Below are positions 1-8,491 of a stretch of 41,823 nucleotides of DNA, in pieces. Made by a program: the position numbers and the translations under genes. The notes beneath the pieces were generated by a model, which searched no databases, was not told where the DNA came from, and was given only the letters and a program-made list of their open reading frames with translations. Within the stretch, counting starts at the first letter, position 1, and every line of letters begins with the position of its first letter. Source of the DNA: JBMYYR01 sp049609625 (lineage in GTDB: Bacteria > Bacteroidota > Bacteroidia > Flavobacteriales > CAJXXR01); the NCBI GenBank assembly GCA_049609625.1, contig JBMYYR010000012.1, positions 1 to 41,823 on the forward strand. Reading direction: 5' to 3'.

Positions 1-129
1 ATTACCCGTAAGCTTGGTAGCTATTCTTCTTCTTTTTGCTTTCTTCAATACGTCTTTTTTAATTGTTAGGGACTAATCCATCAAGCTTAACAAGCATGTA
101 TTACCAAAACAACAATTAAATTATAACTC
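1..129 (+). other. 23S-5S rRNA intergenic spacer
   Basis: This stretch precedes the 5S gene and has no coding potential. It is pyrimidine-rich around 25-60 and AT-rich before the 5S. The first 15-20 bases may be the extreme 3' end of 23S rRNA, but the visible piece is too short to prove it. The window therefore probably starts inside an rRNA operon, a common contig boundary. Confidence 0.4.
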
Positions 130-238
<109 letters not shown>

Positions 239-240
239 TT

Positions 241-285
241 AAATCCTTTATCCAATATTAATCTATTGAATAAAGGATTTTTTTT
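241..285 (+). terminator. rRNA operon rho-independent terminator
   Basis: An inverted repeat pairs AAATCCTTTAT (241-251) with ATAAAGGATTT (270-280) and is followed by a run of T. It lies directly after the 5S rRNA. Confidence 0.85.
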
Positions 286-333
286 GACCTCATATTTTAT
301 TCATAAGTCAAGAGCTCTTTCAAAATTCCAATA

Positions 334-341
334 TATATTTG
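334..341 (+). promoter_or_regulatory. Flavobacterial -7 box before ispE
   Basis: TATATTTG fits the Bacteroidota -7 consensus TAnnTTTG. Transcription would start about 7 nt downstream, leaving a leader of roughly 11 nt before the ispE ATG. I see no convincing -33 TTG at the usual spacing. Confidence 0.5.
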
Positions 342-358
342 TATTCTAAGATACTAGT

Positions 359-1165
359 ATGATTGTCTACCCCAATGCCAAAATAAATTTAGGTCTAAAT
401 ATTTATAATCAATTAGAATCAGGTTATCATGAACTACAAAGTTTCTTTTTGCCGATACCGATTTACGATTGCTTGGAAATAAAAAAGATAGACTCGGTTA
501 CTGATTTTAAATATGCTTCTTCCGGTATTTCAATTGATGGAGGAATAAGTTCTTGCGAACAGGCATTTCAACTTTTGAAAACCGATTTTGATATTCCAAA
601 TGTTTCGATGCATCTACACAAACAAATCCCGATAGGCGCAGGTTTGGGTGGTGGCTCTGCGGATGCGAGCTTTGCTTTACTGGAACTCAATCGGCTTTTT
701 GATTTAGGTTTAAGTATAGAGCAACTAAAGACTTACGCTAAGATAATAGGTGCCGATTGTCCTTTTTTTATTGAAAATACCTGTCAGTTTGTTACAGGAA
801 TAGGCGAAAAAATGACGCCAGTTGACGCTTCAGCACTTAAAGGTAAATGGTTGGTTTTGATCTATCCGAATCAACATATTTCAACCAAAATGGCCTATTC
901 CAATCTGAAAATCAATACAAAACAAGAGTGGTCTAATTTTGAGATAGCTGATTTTGAATCCTATAAATCGGTCTTAATAAATGATTTTGAAACTCAATTT
1001 TTGGATTCTCATCCAGAGTTTAATCAAATTAAACTGGATTTGTATGCTAAAGGCGCGTTCTACGCTTCGATGTCGGGTTCAGGCTCGGCGCATTTTGGTT
1101 TATTTCATCAAAAACCTAGTTTCAAAACCATTTTGAACTATAAACTAAGCCTATGTCAGCTTTAA
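359..1165 (+). CDS. ispE: 4-diphosphocytidyl-2-C-methyl-D-erythritol kinase
   Basis: IspE phosphorylates the 2-hydroxyl of CDP-methylerythritol with ATP in the cytosolic MEP pathway of isoprenoid synthesis. The protein has 268 residues, slightly short but normal for Bacteroidota. It shows the GHMP-kinase layout: an N-terminal PNAKINLGL with Lys8, the glycine-rich ATP loop PIGAGLGGGSADAS (91-104), GADCPFF with the probable catalytic Asp133, and the C-terminal SGSGSAHFG motif. It is the first gene after a -7 box. Its stop overlaps the next start by 13 bp, so it is probably cotranscribed with the redoxin-like lipoprotein and bioA. Confidence 0.95.
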   Translation: MIVYPNAKINLGLNIYNQLESGYHELQSFFLPIPIYDCLEIKKIDSVTDFKYASSGISIDGGISSCEQAFQLLKTDFDIPNVSMHLHKQIPIGAGLGGGSADASFALLELNRLFDLGLSIEQLKTYAKIIGADCPFFIENTCQFVTGIGEKMTPVDASALKGKWLVLIYPNQHISTKMAYSNLKINTKQEWSNFEIADFESYKSVLINDFETQFLDSHPEFNQIKLDLYAKGAFYASMSGSGSAHFGLFHQKPSFKTILNYKLSLCQL

Positions 1166-1707
1166 ACTATTGTTGGTCGCTTCTTTTTTTCTTGATGTCT
1201 TGCGGTATTCCAAACCAAAACCAGATTGTTGATGGAGAACATATTGATCTTGAGCATTCAAATCAGTTGACTGTATTGTTGTTTATGGATCCCGAATGTC
1301 CGCTTTGTGAAAATTATACATTAAATTTTAATAAACTTTCATCATCCTATCCAAAACTAAAGGTCTATGCTGTGTTTTCTGGAGCTGATTTATACACAAA
1401 GCAGCAATTGATCGATTTTAAATCAAGGTATAAGTTGAACATGACTTTTGTTTGGGACAAAAGTTTTGAGCTTGCAAAAGCATATCAGGCAAAAGTTACT
1501 CCAGAAGTCGTTTTGATTTCGGAAACAGGAGAAGTTCTTTATCAAGGTAAAGTAGATAATTGGTTGGAAAAACTTGGTAGACGCCGAAAAACAGTTAGTC
1601 AATTTTACCTCAATCAAGCCATCGAATCTCATCTTAAAGGCGATTCGGTCCAGACCAAACGAACACAAGCCATTGGCTGCCTGATACAATACCCACACGA
1701 CAAATGA
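1153..1707 (+). CDS. Thioredoxin-like (redoxin) lipoprotein with CPLC motif
   Basis: This 184-residue protein has a short hydrophobic N-terminus ending in a lipobox-like LMSC (Cys17), so it is probably a lipoprotein exported from the cytoplasm. It then has a thioredoxin fold with a CPLC pair (Cys49/Cys52), and a TPE at 116-118 that fits the cis-proline loop. The C-terminus carries a conserved-looking AIGCLI around 173-178. It probably acts in thiol-disulfide or peroxide chemistry in the envelope; the substrate is unknown. It overlaps ispE by 13 bp and bioA by 4 bp (ATGA), so the three genes are likely translationally coupled, although no biotin or isoprenoid role is obvious. Confidence 0.75.
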   Translation: MSALNYCWSLLFFLMSCGIPNQNQIVDGEHIDLEHSNQLTVLLFMDPECPLCENYTLNFNKLSSSYPKLKVYAVFSGADLYTKQQLIDFKSRYKLNMTFVWDKSFELAKAYQAKVTPEVVLISETGEVLYQGKVDNWLEKLGRRRKTVSQFYLNQAIESHLKGDSVQTKRTQAIGCLIQYPHDK

Positions 1708-3011
1708 ACGCATTACACTCTAAGAATACGCTTGCCGAACGCGACAAAAAACACCTTTGGCATCCGCTAACGCAACATAAATTGCAAAACGAACATCTGG
1801 CTATCGTAAAAGCTAAAGACTGTTCGTTATGGGATGAGCAAGGTGTGGAATACATAGACGGTATTGCGTCGTGGTATACTTGTATGTACGGACATTGTAA
1901 CCCTTATATTATTCAGAAAGTTACAGCGCAACTACAGTCTTTAGATCACGTGGTTTTTGCTGGTTTTACGCATCGGCCTGCCATTGAAATGAGTGAAAAA
2001 CTGATGCAGATTTTGCCTAAAAACCAGAATAAGTTGTTTTTTTCTGATAATGGATCAACTAGCGTGGATGTAGCTATCAAAATGGCTTTGCAATACTATC
2101 ACAATCGAGGAAAAAAACGCACAATAATAGTGTGTTTAGAAGACGCTTTTCATGGCGATACATTTGGAGCCATGTCGGTTTCGGGTCTGTCGGTTTACAA
2201 TGGCGCTTTTGAGGAAAACGTTCCTATTGAAACGCTTGTTATACCTGTGCCATCAGAAAAAAATATTGAGCAAATCAAAAAAAGTCTAGTTCAATCTATT
2301 GATAATGAGTGTATTGCTGGATTTATTTATGAGCCTTTAGTTCAAGGTGCCGCTGCTATGCGAATGTATGCCGCAGACGCTCTAGATGAGCTTATAAGCT
2401 TTTTTCAGAACCAAAACGTGCTTTGTATTGCCGATGAAGTGATGACAGGTTTTGGAAAAACAGGCAAGCTGTTTGCTTCCGATTATCTTAAAAATCAACC
2501 AGATATTATCTGTTTGTCTAAAGCGCTTACTGGTGGATTGGTTCCGATGGGGCTTACCTCTTGTACGGCATCTGTTTTTGATGCTTTTTATGACGATAAG
2601 ATTGAAAAAGGCTTTTTTCATGGCCATACCTATTCCGCAAATCCGACAGCATGCACGGCAGTTTCGGCATCAATCGACTTGCTTATGTCAGATGAAATTC
2701 AGGCTCAGATGACGATGATAAATCAGACTCACAAACAGTTTGAAAACCAAATAAAATCACATACTTTGGTGGAATCTACTCGAGTATTAGGAGTTATTTT
2801 TGCCTTAGACCTCAGTCTGAATCTCGATCGCTATGGAGAAAAGCGCCAGTGGATGTTTCAGAAACTCATGCAGCAAGGCGTGTTTTTGCGCCCGCTCGGC
2901 AAGACCATTTACATCCTTCCGCCTTTTGTTATTACCCATCTAGAACTTCACAAAATTTATCACGCCATTCGAGTTGTTTTAGACGAATTGAAGCAAAAGA
3001 ATGCGCTTTGA
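1704..3011 (+). CDS. bioA: Adenosylmethionine-8-amino-7-oxononanoate aminotransferase
   Basis: BioA transfers the amino group of S-adenosylmethionine to 7-keto-8-aminopelargonate, giving 7,8-diaminopelargonate in biotin synthesis. The 435-residue protein is a class III PLP aminotransferase. It has the HLWHPLTQ start typical of BioA, the substrate-loop region ASWYTCMYGH (55-64), SDNGSTSVD (114-122), HGDTFGAMS (150-158), the PLP-binding Asp in ADEVMTGFGKTG (Asp244) and the Schiff-base lysine in LSKALTGG (Lys273). It is the third gene of the ispE operon and is separated from bioD (about 12 kb away, other strand). No BirA-type operator was recognised. Confidence 0.95.
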   Translation: MNALHSKNTLAERDKKHLWHPLTQHKLQNEHLAIVKAKDCSLWDEQGVEYIDGIASWYTCMYGHCNPYIIQKVTAQLQSLDHVVFAGFTHRPAIEMSEKLMQILPKNQNKLFFSDNGSTSVDVAIKMALQYYHNRGKKRTIIVCLEDAFHGDTFGAMSVSGLSVYNGAFEENVPIETLVIPVPSEKNIEQIKKSLVQSIDNECIAGFIYEPLVQGAAAMRMYAADALDELISFFQNQNVLCIADEVMTGFGKTGKLFASDYLKNQPDIICLSKALTGGLVPMGLTSCTASVFDAFYDDKIEKGFFHGHTYSANPTACTAVSASIDLLMSDEIQAQMTMINQTHKQFENQIKSHTLVESTRVLGVIFALDLSLNLDRYGEKRQWMFQKLMQQGVFLRPLGKTIYILPPFVITHLELHKIYHAIRVVLDELKQKNAL

Positions 3012-3053
3012 TAGATTAATTGGATAAAAAAGCTCAAAACAAATTCTTTTTAC

Positions 3054-3061
3054 TACCTTTG
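3054..3061 (+). promoter_or_regulatory. Flavobacterial -7 box
   Basis: TACCTTTG matches TAnnTTTG and lies 42 bp before the ATG at 3104. It also argues against a TTG start at 3080, which would leave only about 12 nt of leader. Confidence 0.5.
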
Positions 3062-3103
3062 AAACACTAAAATCCTGATTTGTTTCATCTTATTTCATTT
3101 TCA

Positions 3104-4540
3104 ATGAGAACGTTTGTTTTTATTATTTCATTCATTTTTACTTCCTTATCTTCTCTAGCTCAGCCATTAACGCCCTACGCACCAAACGTTATTTTTCATG
3201 ACATGGAGGGCTATTATCACGATTTGCACGCCTATTTAGATCAAGGCAAAACGATTGTCTTAGAATTTTACGAATCCGACAACATCACCTCAATAAACTC
3301 CAGACCAGGCATTCAAAACCTATATTCGAGCGTTGGTGGTGGCGGGATAATTGGCAATTTTACTCACCTGATTTTTTCCATCGACATGGATTCTACAACG
3401 GCCACCGAAGCCGATTTTATAGCCGATTACAACATAGAACATCCTGTGGTAGACAGTATTCAGAATTTTTCTAGCTACCGAGCTCAAACTAACAGACCGA
3501 TGTTTATTGTCATTTGTCCAGACCGTTTGTGGTCTGTTCGCTATGGTTCTATTTTTGATGACGAAACCTACATTACCTCTATGTCGGCACAGTGTTCGCC
3601 CCTATCTGATAGAGCTTTGGATGCTAAGATTTTTGGATATTTTGGAGACCAAGATTACTGCCTAGGAGAAATGATGTCGACGTTCTATATTCAAAATTAT
3701 AGCGAGGAAGACACCTTGTTTTCAGCCAAGATACAAGTCAACGAAGCCAATAACCTTAGAGGAGACACACTTTGGACTGGGCATCTATTGCCCTACGAAA
3801 TTGACACGGTAAACCTTCGGTTAAGAGATATTTCTGGGTTTGATATACTTGATTTTCAGCTCGATAGTATAAATGCTTCCATTGATAATTATGACAATAA
3901 CAACAGCTTCACACGCTTAATGACTGAAGGTAAAAATATTCGTTATGACCTTACGGTTAAACTAAAAACAGATTATTATCCCGAACAAACATCTTGGCGT
4001 ATCATTGAGTTAATCACTGGAGATACCGTTGCAGGCAGTCATGAGCATTCGCCTTATGCCCCCAATACGTTCTACGAACACACAGTAGATTTTACGGACT
4101 ATCCTTCAGGATGTTTTCAGATTTTTGTTGAAGACGCTTTTGGCGACGGCATCTTGACTGGAGCAACGCCCGATGGCCCTGCGGAAGGAATGTTTTTGGT
4201 GGAAGCCGATGTGCCGCAGCAACCTATTTTAGACGAAATAGCGTTTGAGCGAGGCACAAGCCGAAAGTTTTATACACTCAAAAATATTGGTCTAACAACA
4301 ATTGAACAAACAGAACTAAAACTAGATAAAAATCCAGTACTAAATGAACTACAGCTCGTAGGAGAATTGTTGAAGGATGCTAATATTAAGATTTTCAATA
4401 CAAATGGAATTGAAATCTTGCGTACATCTTCCGTTGATGAGTTGATTAATCTGGATGTATCGAGTTTAAAATCAGGACTTTATTTTGTTCAAATAAGCAA
4501 TGCTAAGCAATCCAAAACCTTGTCTTTTGTTCGGTTGTAA
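3104..4540 (+). CDS. T9SS type A sorting domain protein with degenerate thioredoxin-like domain
   Basis: I start this 478-residue protein at ATG 3104, because the sequence from there is a clean Sec signal peptide (MRTFVFIISF, ending near LAQP); the frame is open upstream from a TTG at 3080. The N-terminal third resembles the redoxin domain of Bacteroidota exported proteins (PNVIFHDMEG, then GKTIVLEFYES, later YNIEHPVVDS and RPMFIVICPD). However, the position where a CxxC would follow the LEFY strand reads ESDNITS. The middle is beta-rich. The last 75 residues form a T9SS type A sorting domain (IKIFNTNGIEIL, SGLYFVQI, KTLSFVRL). It is predicted to cross the outer membrane and be anchored or released. 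Function is unknown. Confidence 0.75.
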   Translation: MRTFVFIISFIFTSLSSLAQPLTPYAPNVIFHDMEGYYHDLHAYLDQGKTIVLEFYESDNITSINSRPGIQNLYSSVGGGGIIGNFTHLIFSIDMDSTTATEADFIADYNIEHPVVDSIQNFSSYRAQTNRPMFIVICPDRLWSVRYGSIFDDETYITSMSAQCSPLSDRALDAKIFGYFGDQDYCLGEMMSTFYIQNYSEEDTLFSAKIQVNEANNLRGDTLWTGHLLPYEIDTVNLRLRDISGFDILDFQLDSINASIDNYDNNNSFTRLMTEGKNIRYDLTVKLKTDYYPEQTSWRIIELITGDTVAGSHEHSPYAPNTFYEHTVDFTDYPSGCFQIFVEDAFGDGILTGATPDGPAEGMFLVEADVPQQPILDEIAFERGTSRKFYTLKNIGLTTIEQTELKLDKNPVLNELQLVGELLKDANIKIFNTNGIEILRTSSVDELINLDVSSLKSGLYFVQISNAKQSKTLSFVRL

Positions 4541-4579
4541 TTAAGAAAAATTAACAATTAGAACATTCAAATACACGTT

Positions 4580-4594
4580 TGGCACAGGCTTTGA
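4580..4594 (+). promoter_or_regulatory. Candidate sigma-54 (-24/-12) promoter
   Basis: TGGCACA-GGCT-TTGA keeps the perfect TGGCAC -24 element and the correct spacing to a -12 TTG; only the final C of TTGC differs (A). It lies about 72 bp before the TlpA gene. No enhancer-binding protein or rpoN is in the window to support it. Confidence 0.4.
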
Positions 4595-4666
4595 AAGGTC
4601 AATAACCCAAATAAATTATTAACTTGGCTATTCAAAATCTAATTAGTCATAAAAAACCAAACACAG

Positions 4667-5152
4667 ATGAAAAAACTATTTTTAAACTTACTATTAATGA
4701 CTTTCGGACTTGCACTAGCACAGCAAAAACTTCCGTCAGTAGACATCAAAACGCTTGATAAAAAAGTTGTTGATGCATCAACGCTTCAAAATGACGGTAA
4801 GCCAATGGTGCTGAGTTTTTGGGCAACATGGTGTAAGCCTTGCCAAAGAGAACTCGACGCCATAAATGAGGTGTATGAAGATTGGCAAGACGAAACAGGT
4901 GTAAAATTATTCGCAGTTTCTATTGATGATAGCCGAGCCGTATCGAGAGTAGCGCCTTTAGTTAATGGAAAAGCTTGGGATTTTGATGTCTTATTAGATA
5001 CAAATTCAGATTTGAAACGCGCACTTGGCTTCGCCACCGTGCCTCATACCATTTTACTTAACGGAAAAGGAGAAATCGTTTATCAACATTCTGGTTACAC
5101 CGATGGAGATGAAGATGATCTTTATGAAAAAATAAACGCCTTACTGGAATAA
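4667..5152 (+). CDS. TlpA-family thiol-disulfide oxidoreductase
   Basis: This 161-residue protein has a signal peptide (hydrophobic 4-18, AQQ cleavage region) and a thioredoxin fold with FWATWCKPC (Cys56/Cys59) and cis-proline in TVPHT (Pro126). It is the size of a single-domain TlpA/ResA protein and probably keeps periplasmic or outer-membrane thiols reduced. It is the first gene of a same-strand series with a DUF6029 protein (22 bp gap), an Omp28-like lipoprotein and a small barrel protein, a grouping seen in other Bacteroidota. The likely substrates are therefore cysteines of those partners. Confidence 0.9.
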   Translation: MKKLFLNLLLMTFGLALAQQKLPSVDIKTLDKKVVDASTLQNDGKPMVLSFWATWCKPCQRELDAINEVYEDWQDETGVKLFAVSIDDSRAVSRVAPLVNGKAWDFDVLLDTNSDLKRALGFATVPHTILLNGKGEIVYQHSGYTDGDEDDLYEKINALLE

Positions 5153-5174
5153 CATCACAAGTCGCCATATACCT

Positions 5175-6863
5175 ATGAAACAGATTAACTCTAAATGGAT
5201 AACAGTGAGCCTAATAGCTTGCTGTTTCTTTGCTCAAAAAACTGATGCACAGATAAATGATGCAAATATATCAGGTAGTTTTCAATTAAATTTGCAAAAC
5301 TCACAGCAAAACACAGCCATCGGTGCTCAGGAAGTCAAAGAAGGAATACTTTCAAATGCTTATGCTGATATTTTTTATAATTGGAAGAACTTTAGAGCAG
5401 GGCTTCGGTATGAATATTATAGTCCGCCAACCCTAAATTTAGACCGACGATTTGAAGGACAAGGTATTGCGACCAGATTTGTGAATTTCAAAAAAGATAA
5501 ATTTGAGTTTACGCTCGGAAATTTCTACGATCAATATGGTTCAGGTCTTATTTTTCGATCTTATGAAGAACGTAGCTTAGGTTATGACAATGCTATGAAT
5601 GGAGTTCAAGTAAAATACAACCCTACGCCTGGTGTGTATCTGAAAGGAATGGTGGGAAAACAACGAACTTTTTGGGAATACAGCGATGGCTATACCCGCG
5701 GACTTGATGGAGAGTTTAATCTGAATGACCTAAACCTGCTCGCTAAGGATTGCGATTTGAACGTAGACCTTGGAGCTTCTTTTGTGAGTAAATATCAACA
5801 AAGTACGAGCACACTATATAATATGCCTTTAAATGTTGGAGCTTATAGCTTGAGAGCCGCCTTACAGTACAAAAAAGTAGCTGCAGATGTCGAATTTGTT
5901 GGGAAAAGCCAAGATCCGTCTGCGCAAAACAACTATGTGTTGAGCAAAGGAAAAGGCCTACTGATAAACTCCAGCTACTCAACGCGAGGTTTTGGAGCTT
6001 CATTGTCTCTAAAACATGTTGATAATATGGATTTTAGATCAGATAGAGAGCAGAGTGGGCAAGTGTTGCTAGTGAATTATAACCCCGCATTAACCAAACA
6101 AAATACCTGGGCTTTGACGACCTTTTTTCCTTATCCAACCGTCAATTTGGGCGAAACTGGTCTTTTGGCTGAAATCAATTACAAAGTACCTAAAAAATCC
6201 TTAGGATTTTTAGGAGGAACCTACCTCACGATGAGCTACGCAAGTTCTTACGACATCAATAGAACAGTAACCGATTCGGTAACTATTATTGATGCAGAAG
6301 CTGGAACATCAATCCGAAAAGCATCAGAACACACCTCCAGCTTTTTCGATAGAGGAACGTATGCCGACGGAGAAAAAAAGAAGTTTTTTGAAGAATTTTA
6401 CATCGAAGCAAGTAAAAAAATAAACAAAAAAACAAAAGGGACTCTAGGCTATTTGTATACCTATTATAATACCGATTTGAATGCAGGAATAAGCAACAAA
6501 GATGGCGCTAGAGATATTTATGCTCAAGTGATTGTTGCAGAAATGAAGTATAAAATAGCTTCAAAAAAATCGATTAGAATAGAAGCACAACACCTCCAAA
6601 CCAAACAATTTGAAAAAAATTGGGCGATGTTCTTAGCCGAATACTCTCACAAAGGCTACTTTGTGGCTGTTCAGAATTTGTATAACTACGAAGGGAAAGA
6701 AAAATTGAATTATCCGACACTGTCGGCAGGGTTCACAAAAGGCTCAACTCAATTGAGAGCTACCTACGGTAAGCAGCGTGCAGGCTTGTTCTGCGTTGGT
6801 GGCGTTTGTACCAACGTGCCAGCCTCAGACGGACTAACGGTTACATTAACAAGTAATTTCTAA
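5175..6863 (+). CDS. DUF6029-type outer-membrane beta-barrel protein
   Basis: This 562-residue protein has a signal peptide ending near the DAQ at 25-27. The body alternates short amphipathic strands with aromatic girdles (for example YADIFYNWKNFRAGLRYEYY, GVQVKYNPTPGVYLKGMVG) and it ends with a strand finishing in Phe (TVTLTSNF), as expected for an outer-membrane barrel. I match it to DUF6029 by architecture and by its neighbours, TlpA upstream and an Omp28-like protein 4 bp downstream. Two cysteines near the C-terminus (CVGGVC) could be substrates of the upstream TlpA protein. Biochemical function is unknown. Confidence 0.75.
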   Translation: MKQINSKWITVSLIACCFFAQKTDAQINDANISGSFQLNLQNSQQNTAIGAQEVKEGILSNAYADIFYNWKNFRAGLRYEYYSPPTLNLDRRFEGQGIATRFVNFKKDKFEFTLGNFYDQYGSGLIFRSYEERSLGYDNAMNGVQVKYNPTPGVYLKGMVGKQRTFWEYSDGYTRGLDGEFNLNDLNLLAKDCDLNVDLGASFVSKYQQSTSTLYNMPLNVGAYSLRAALQYKKVAADVEFVGKSQDPSAQNNYVLSKGKGLLINSSYSTRGFGASLSLKHVDNMDFRSDREQSGQVLLVNYNPALTKQNTWALTTFFPYPTVNLGETGLLAEINYKVPKKSLGFLGGTYLTMSYASSYDINRTVTDSVTIIDAEAGTSIRKASEHTSSFFDRGTYADGEKKKFFEEFYIEASKKINKKTKGTLGYLYTYYNTDLNAGISNKDGARDIYAQVIVAEMKYKIASKKSIRIEAQHLQTKQFEKNWAMFLAEYSHKGYFVAVQNLYNYEGKEKLNYPTLSAGFTKGSTQLRATYGKQRAGLFCVGGVCTNVPASDGLTVTLTSNF

Positions 6864-6867
6864 AACC

Positions 6868-7797
6868 ATGAAATCGATACTAAAACTAAGTCTTTTTTTG
6901 ACTATTTCGGCAATAGCATTTAGTTCTTGCGACACCGTAGAGAATAACGATTACGTCAATAACATCAATGTAGACTCTCGATGTTTTGATGACGTATTCA
7001 CATTTCCTGCGCCGCCAGCGGACGTCAAGCGTAATGTTTTGATTGAAGAATTTACAGGGCATAAATGCGGAAATTGTCCTGATGCAGCCATAAAATTAAA
7101 AGAAATTTTATCTAATCCAACCTATGCCGACCGTGTTATTGGAATGGCTGTTCATGGAGGTGTAGATTATTTTAATGAATTTACGCCTGGGGCAGACAGG
7201 TATTTTTATGATTTCAATACGGCACATGGAAAAGCTTATGTCTCTGAATTTGGCATAAGCGGTTTACCTTCAAGTACCCTAAATCGTCAAAGTAGCAATG
7301 GAGGAAATGTAGAATTGGTAGCATACACAAAGTGGGAAGAGAATATAGATGCTTATCTAAATCAATCTCCTGTAGCTTGGGTAGATATACATGCAAAATA
7401 CAATGAAGATCAAGATAAATTACTGTGTATCCAAACCAGAGTGAAGTTTTTGGAAGCCTATAACAAACCCGTGAATCTGACGCTTGCGATTGTAGAAAAC
7501 GGCATTGTTAATTGGCAAACCGATTATCCGCCATCTGGCGTAACAGCAGACCAAAACATACCAGATTACGAACATAATCACGTCTTAAGATCAAATGACA
7601 ATCCAGATATGGATTTATATGGCGCTTGGGGAACTGGTTTAGGTTTAACTTTTGATTCGAGTTACGATAAAGTAAAATATGCCAGCACAAGCCTTGAAGG
7701 TATGGATTGGGTACCTGAAAACCTTTCGGTAATCGCTTATATCTACGATGCCGACACCAAAGAGGTTTTGCAAGTCAATGAAGTACATGTTGAATAA
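6868..7797 (+). CDS. Omp28-related outer-membrane lipoprotein with CGNC motif
   Basis: This 309-residue protein has a lipoprotein signal (hydrophobic 5-19, SSC with Cys21). It then has a thioredoxin-like domain that begins with VLIEEFTGHKCGNCP (Cys67/Cys70), the hallmark of Bacteroidota Omp28-related proteins, and GISGLPSSTLNR later as a probable cis-Pro segment. The C-terminal part is beta-rich (NLTLAIVENGI, LSVIAYIYD). It follows the DUF6029 gene by 4 bp and its 3' end overlaps the next gene. A role in envelope disulfide chemistry with the TlpA protein is an inference from the operon. Confidence 0.85.
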   Translation: MKSILKLSLFLTISAIAFSSCDTVENNDYVNNINVDSRCFDDVFTFPAPPADVKRNVLIEEFTGHKCGNCPDAAIKLKEILSNPTYADRVIGMAVHGGVDYFNEFTPGADRYFYDFNTAHGKAYVSEFGISGLPSSTLNRQSSNGGNVELVAYTKWEENIDAYLNQSPVAWVDIHAKYNEDQDKLLCIQTRVKFLEAYNKPVNLTLAIVENGIVNWQTDYPPSGVTADQNIPDYEHNHVLRSNDNPDMDLYGAWGTGLGLTFDSSYDKVKYASTSLEGMDWVPENLSVIAYIYDADTKEVLQVNEVHVE

Positions 7798-8404
7798 TAT
7801 AAAACTTTTCTGTTTTTCTGCATTAGTTCTGTGTTTAAGTTTAAAAACTCAAGCTCAACAGTTTAGAGGAGGCGTTTTTTTAGGTTTTACAGCTAGCCAA
7901 ATTGATGGAGATAATTTGTCGGGTTATAATAGGGCGAATTTAAGGTCGGGCGTCTTTACAGAGCTCAAAAAACGCCGAAGAAAACCTTGGACTTATGGTA
8001 TGGAGTTGCTCTACCACGGCAAAGGTAGCAATACCGACATTAACGAAGAGGTGTTGAACCAACGAAAAATTAGACTTCATTATGGCGAACTGATGCCTTA
8101 TGCGAAATATTTCATCAGCAAAAAAACAACGTTGAGAAGTGGTTTGGCGCTAGCCTATTTGTTTAAAGCAGATAAGAAAATTGGAGACGAAACCGAAGCC
8201 TTTGAAGAAGAAGACTTTCATCAAGTCAACATTGATTTTAATGCAGCAATAGCCACCGAACTTGTGAAAAAACTCTATTTTCAAGTTGATATTCAGTACT
8301 CTATTACACCAATTTCAAAAAAATTTAATCAAACTAATAATTTCTTAGGCGACAAAGTCTATCATAACAATATCGTAGGTTTTTCGCTTTATAAACTTTT
8401 TTAA
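7778..8404 (+). CDS. Small outer-membrane beta-barrel protein (PorT/OmpW size)
   Basis: The frame is open from 7748, but the signal peptide begins at MKYM (7778) or MLNN (7787) and runs to TQAQQ, so I place the start at 7778, overlapping the Omp28-like gene by 20 bp. The mature part (about 175 residues) starts FRGGVFLGFTASQIDGD and shows alternating strands (KTTLRSGLALAYLFKAD, KLYFQVDIQYSITPISK), ending in a strand with a terminal Phe (GFSLYKLF). This fits the outer-membrane beta-barrel family common in Bacteroidota. Coupling to the upstream cluster suggests a shared envelope role; the function is not known. Confidence 0.7.
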   Translation: MKYMLNNIKLFCFSALVLCLSLKTQAQQFRGGVFLGFTASQIDGDNLSGYNRANLRSGVFTELKKRRRKPWTYGMELLYHGKGSNTDINEEVLNQRKIRLHYGELMPYAKYFISKKTTLRSGLALAYLFKADKKIGDETEAFEEEDFHQVNIDFNAAIATELVKKLYFQVDIQYSITPISKKFNQTNNFLGDKVYHNNIVGFSLYKLF

Positions 8405-8457
8405 CCTTTGGATGTAAAAAAAGACAAAACGGCACGCCAAATACAGAACAATTTAAG

Positions 8458-8465
8458 TACTTTTG
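8458..8465 (+). promoter_or_regulatory. Flavobacterial -7 box
   Basis: TACTTTTG matches TAnnTTTG and lies 26 bp before the ATG of the T9SS cargo gene at 8492. No clear -33 TTG is visible. Confidence 0.5.
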
Positions 8466-8491
8466 TAGGATAACACAAAAAACACACAACA

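Noticed and set aside
2452..2712. Alternative frames inside bioA on both strands
   Set aside because: They have no homology-like motifs, and the bioA frame carries all catalytic residues.
3080..3103. TTG start extending the T9SS protein at its N-terminus
   Set aside because: It would put extra residues before a good signal peptide and lies too close to the -7 box; ATG 3104 is preferred.
7748..7777. Extended start of the small barrel protein
   Set aside because: It adds charged residues before the signal peptide and overlaps the upstream coding region further without need.
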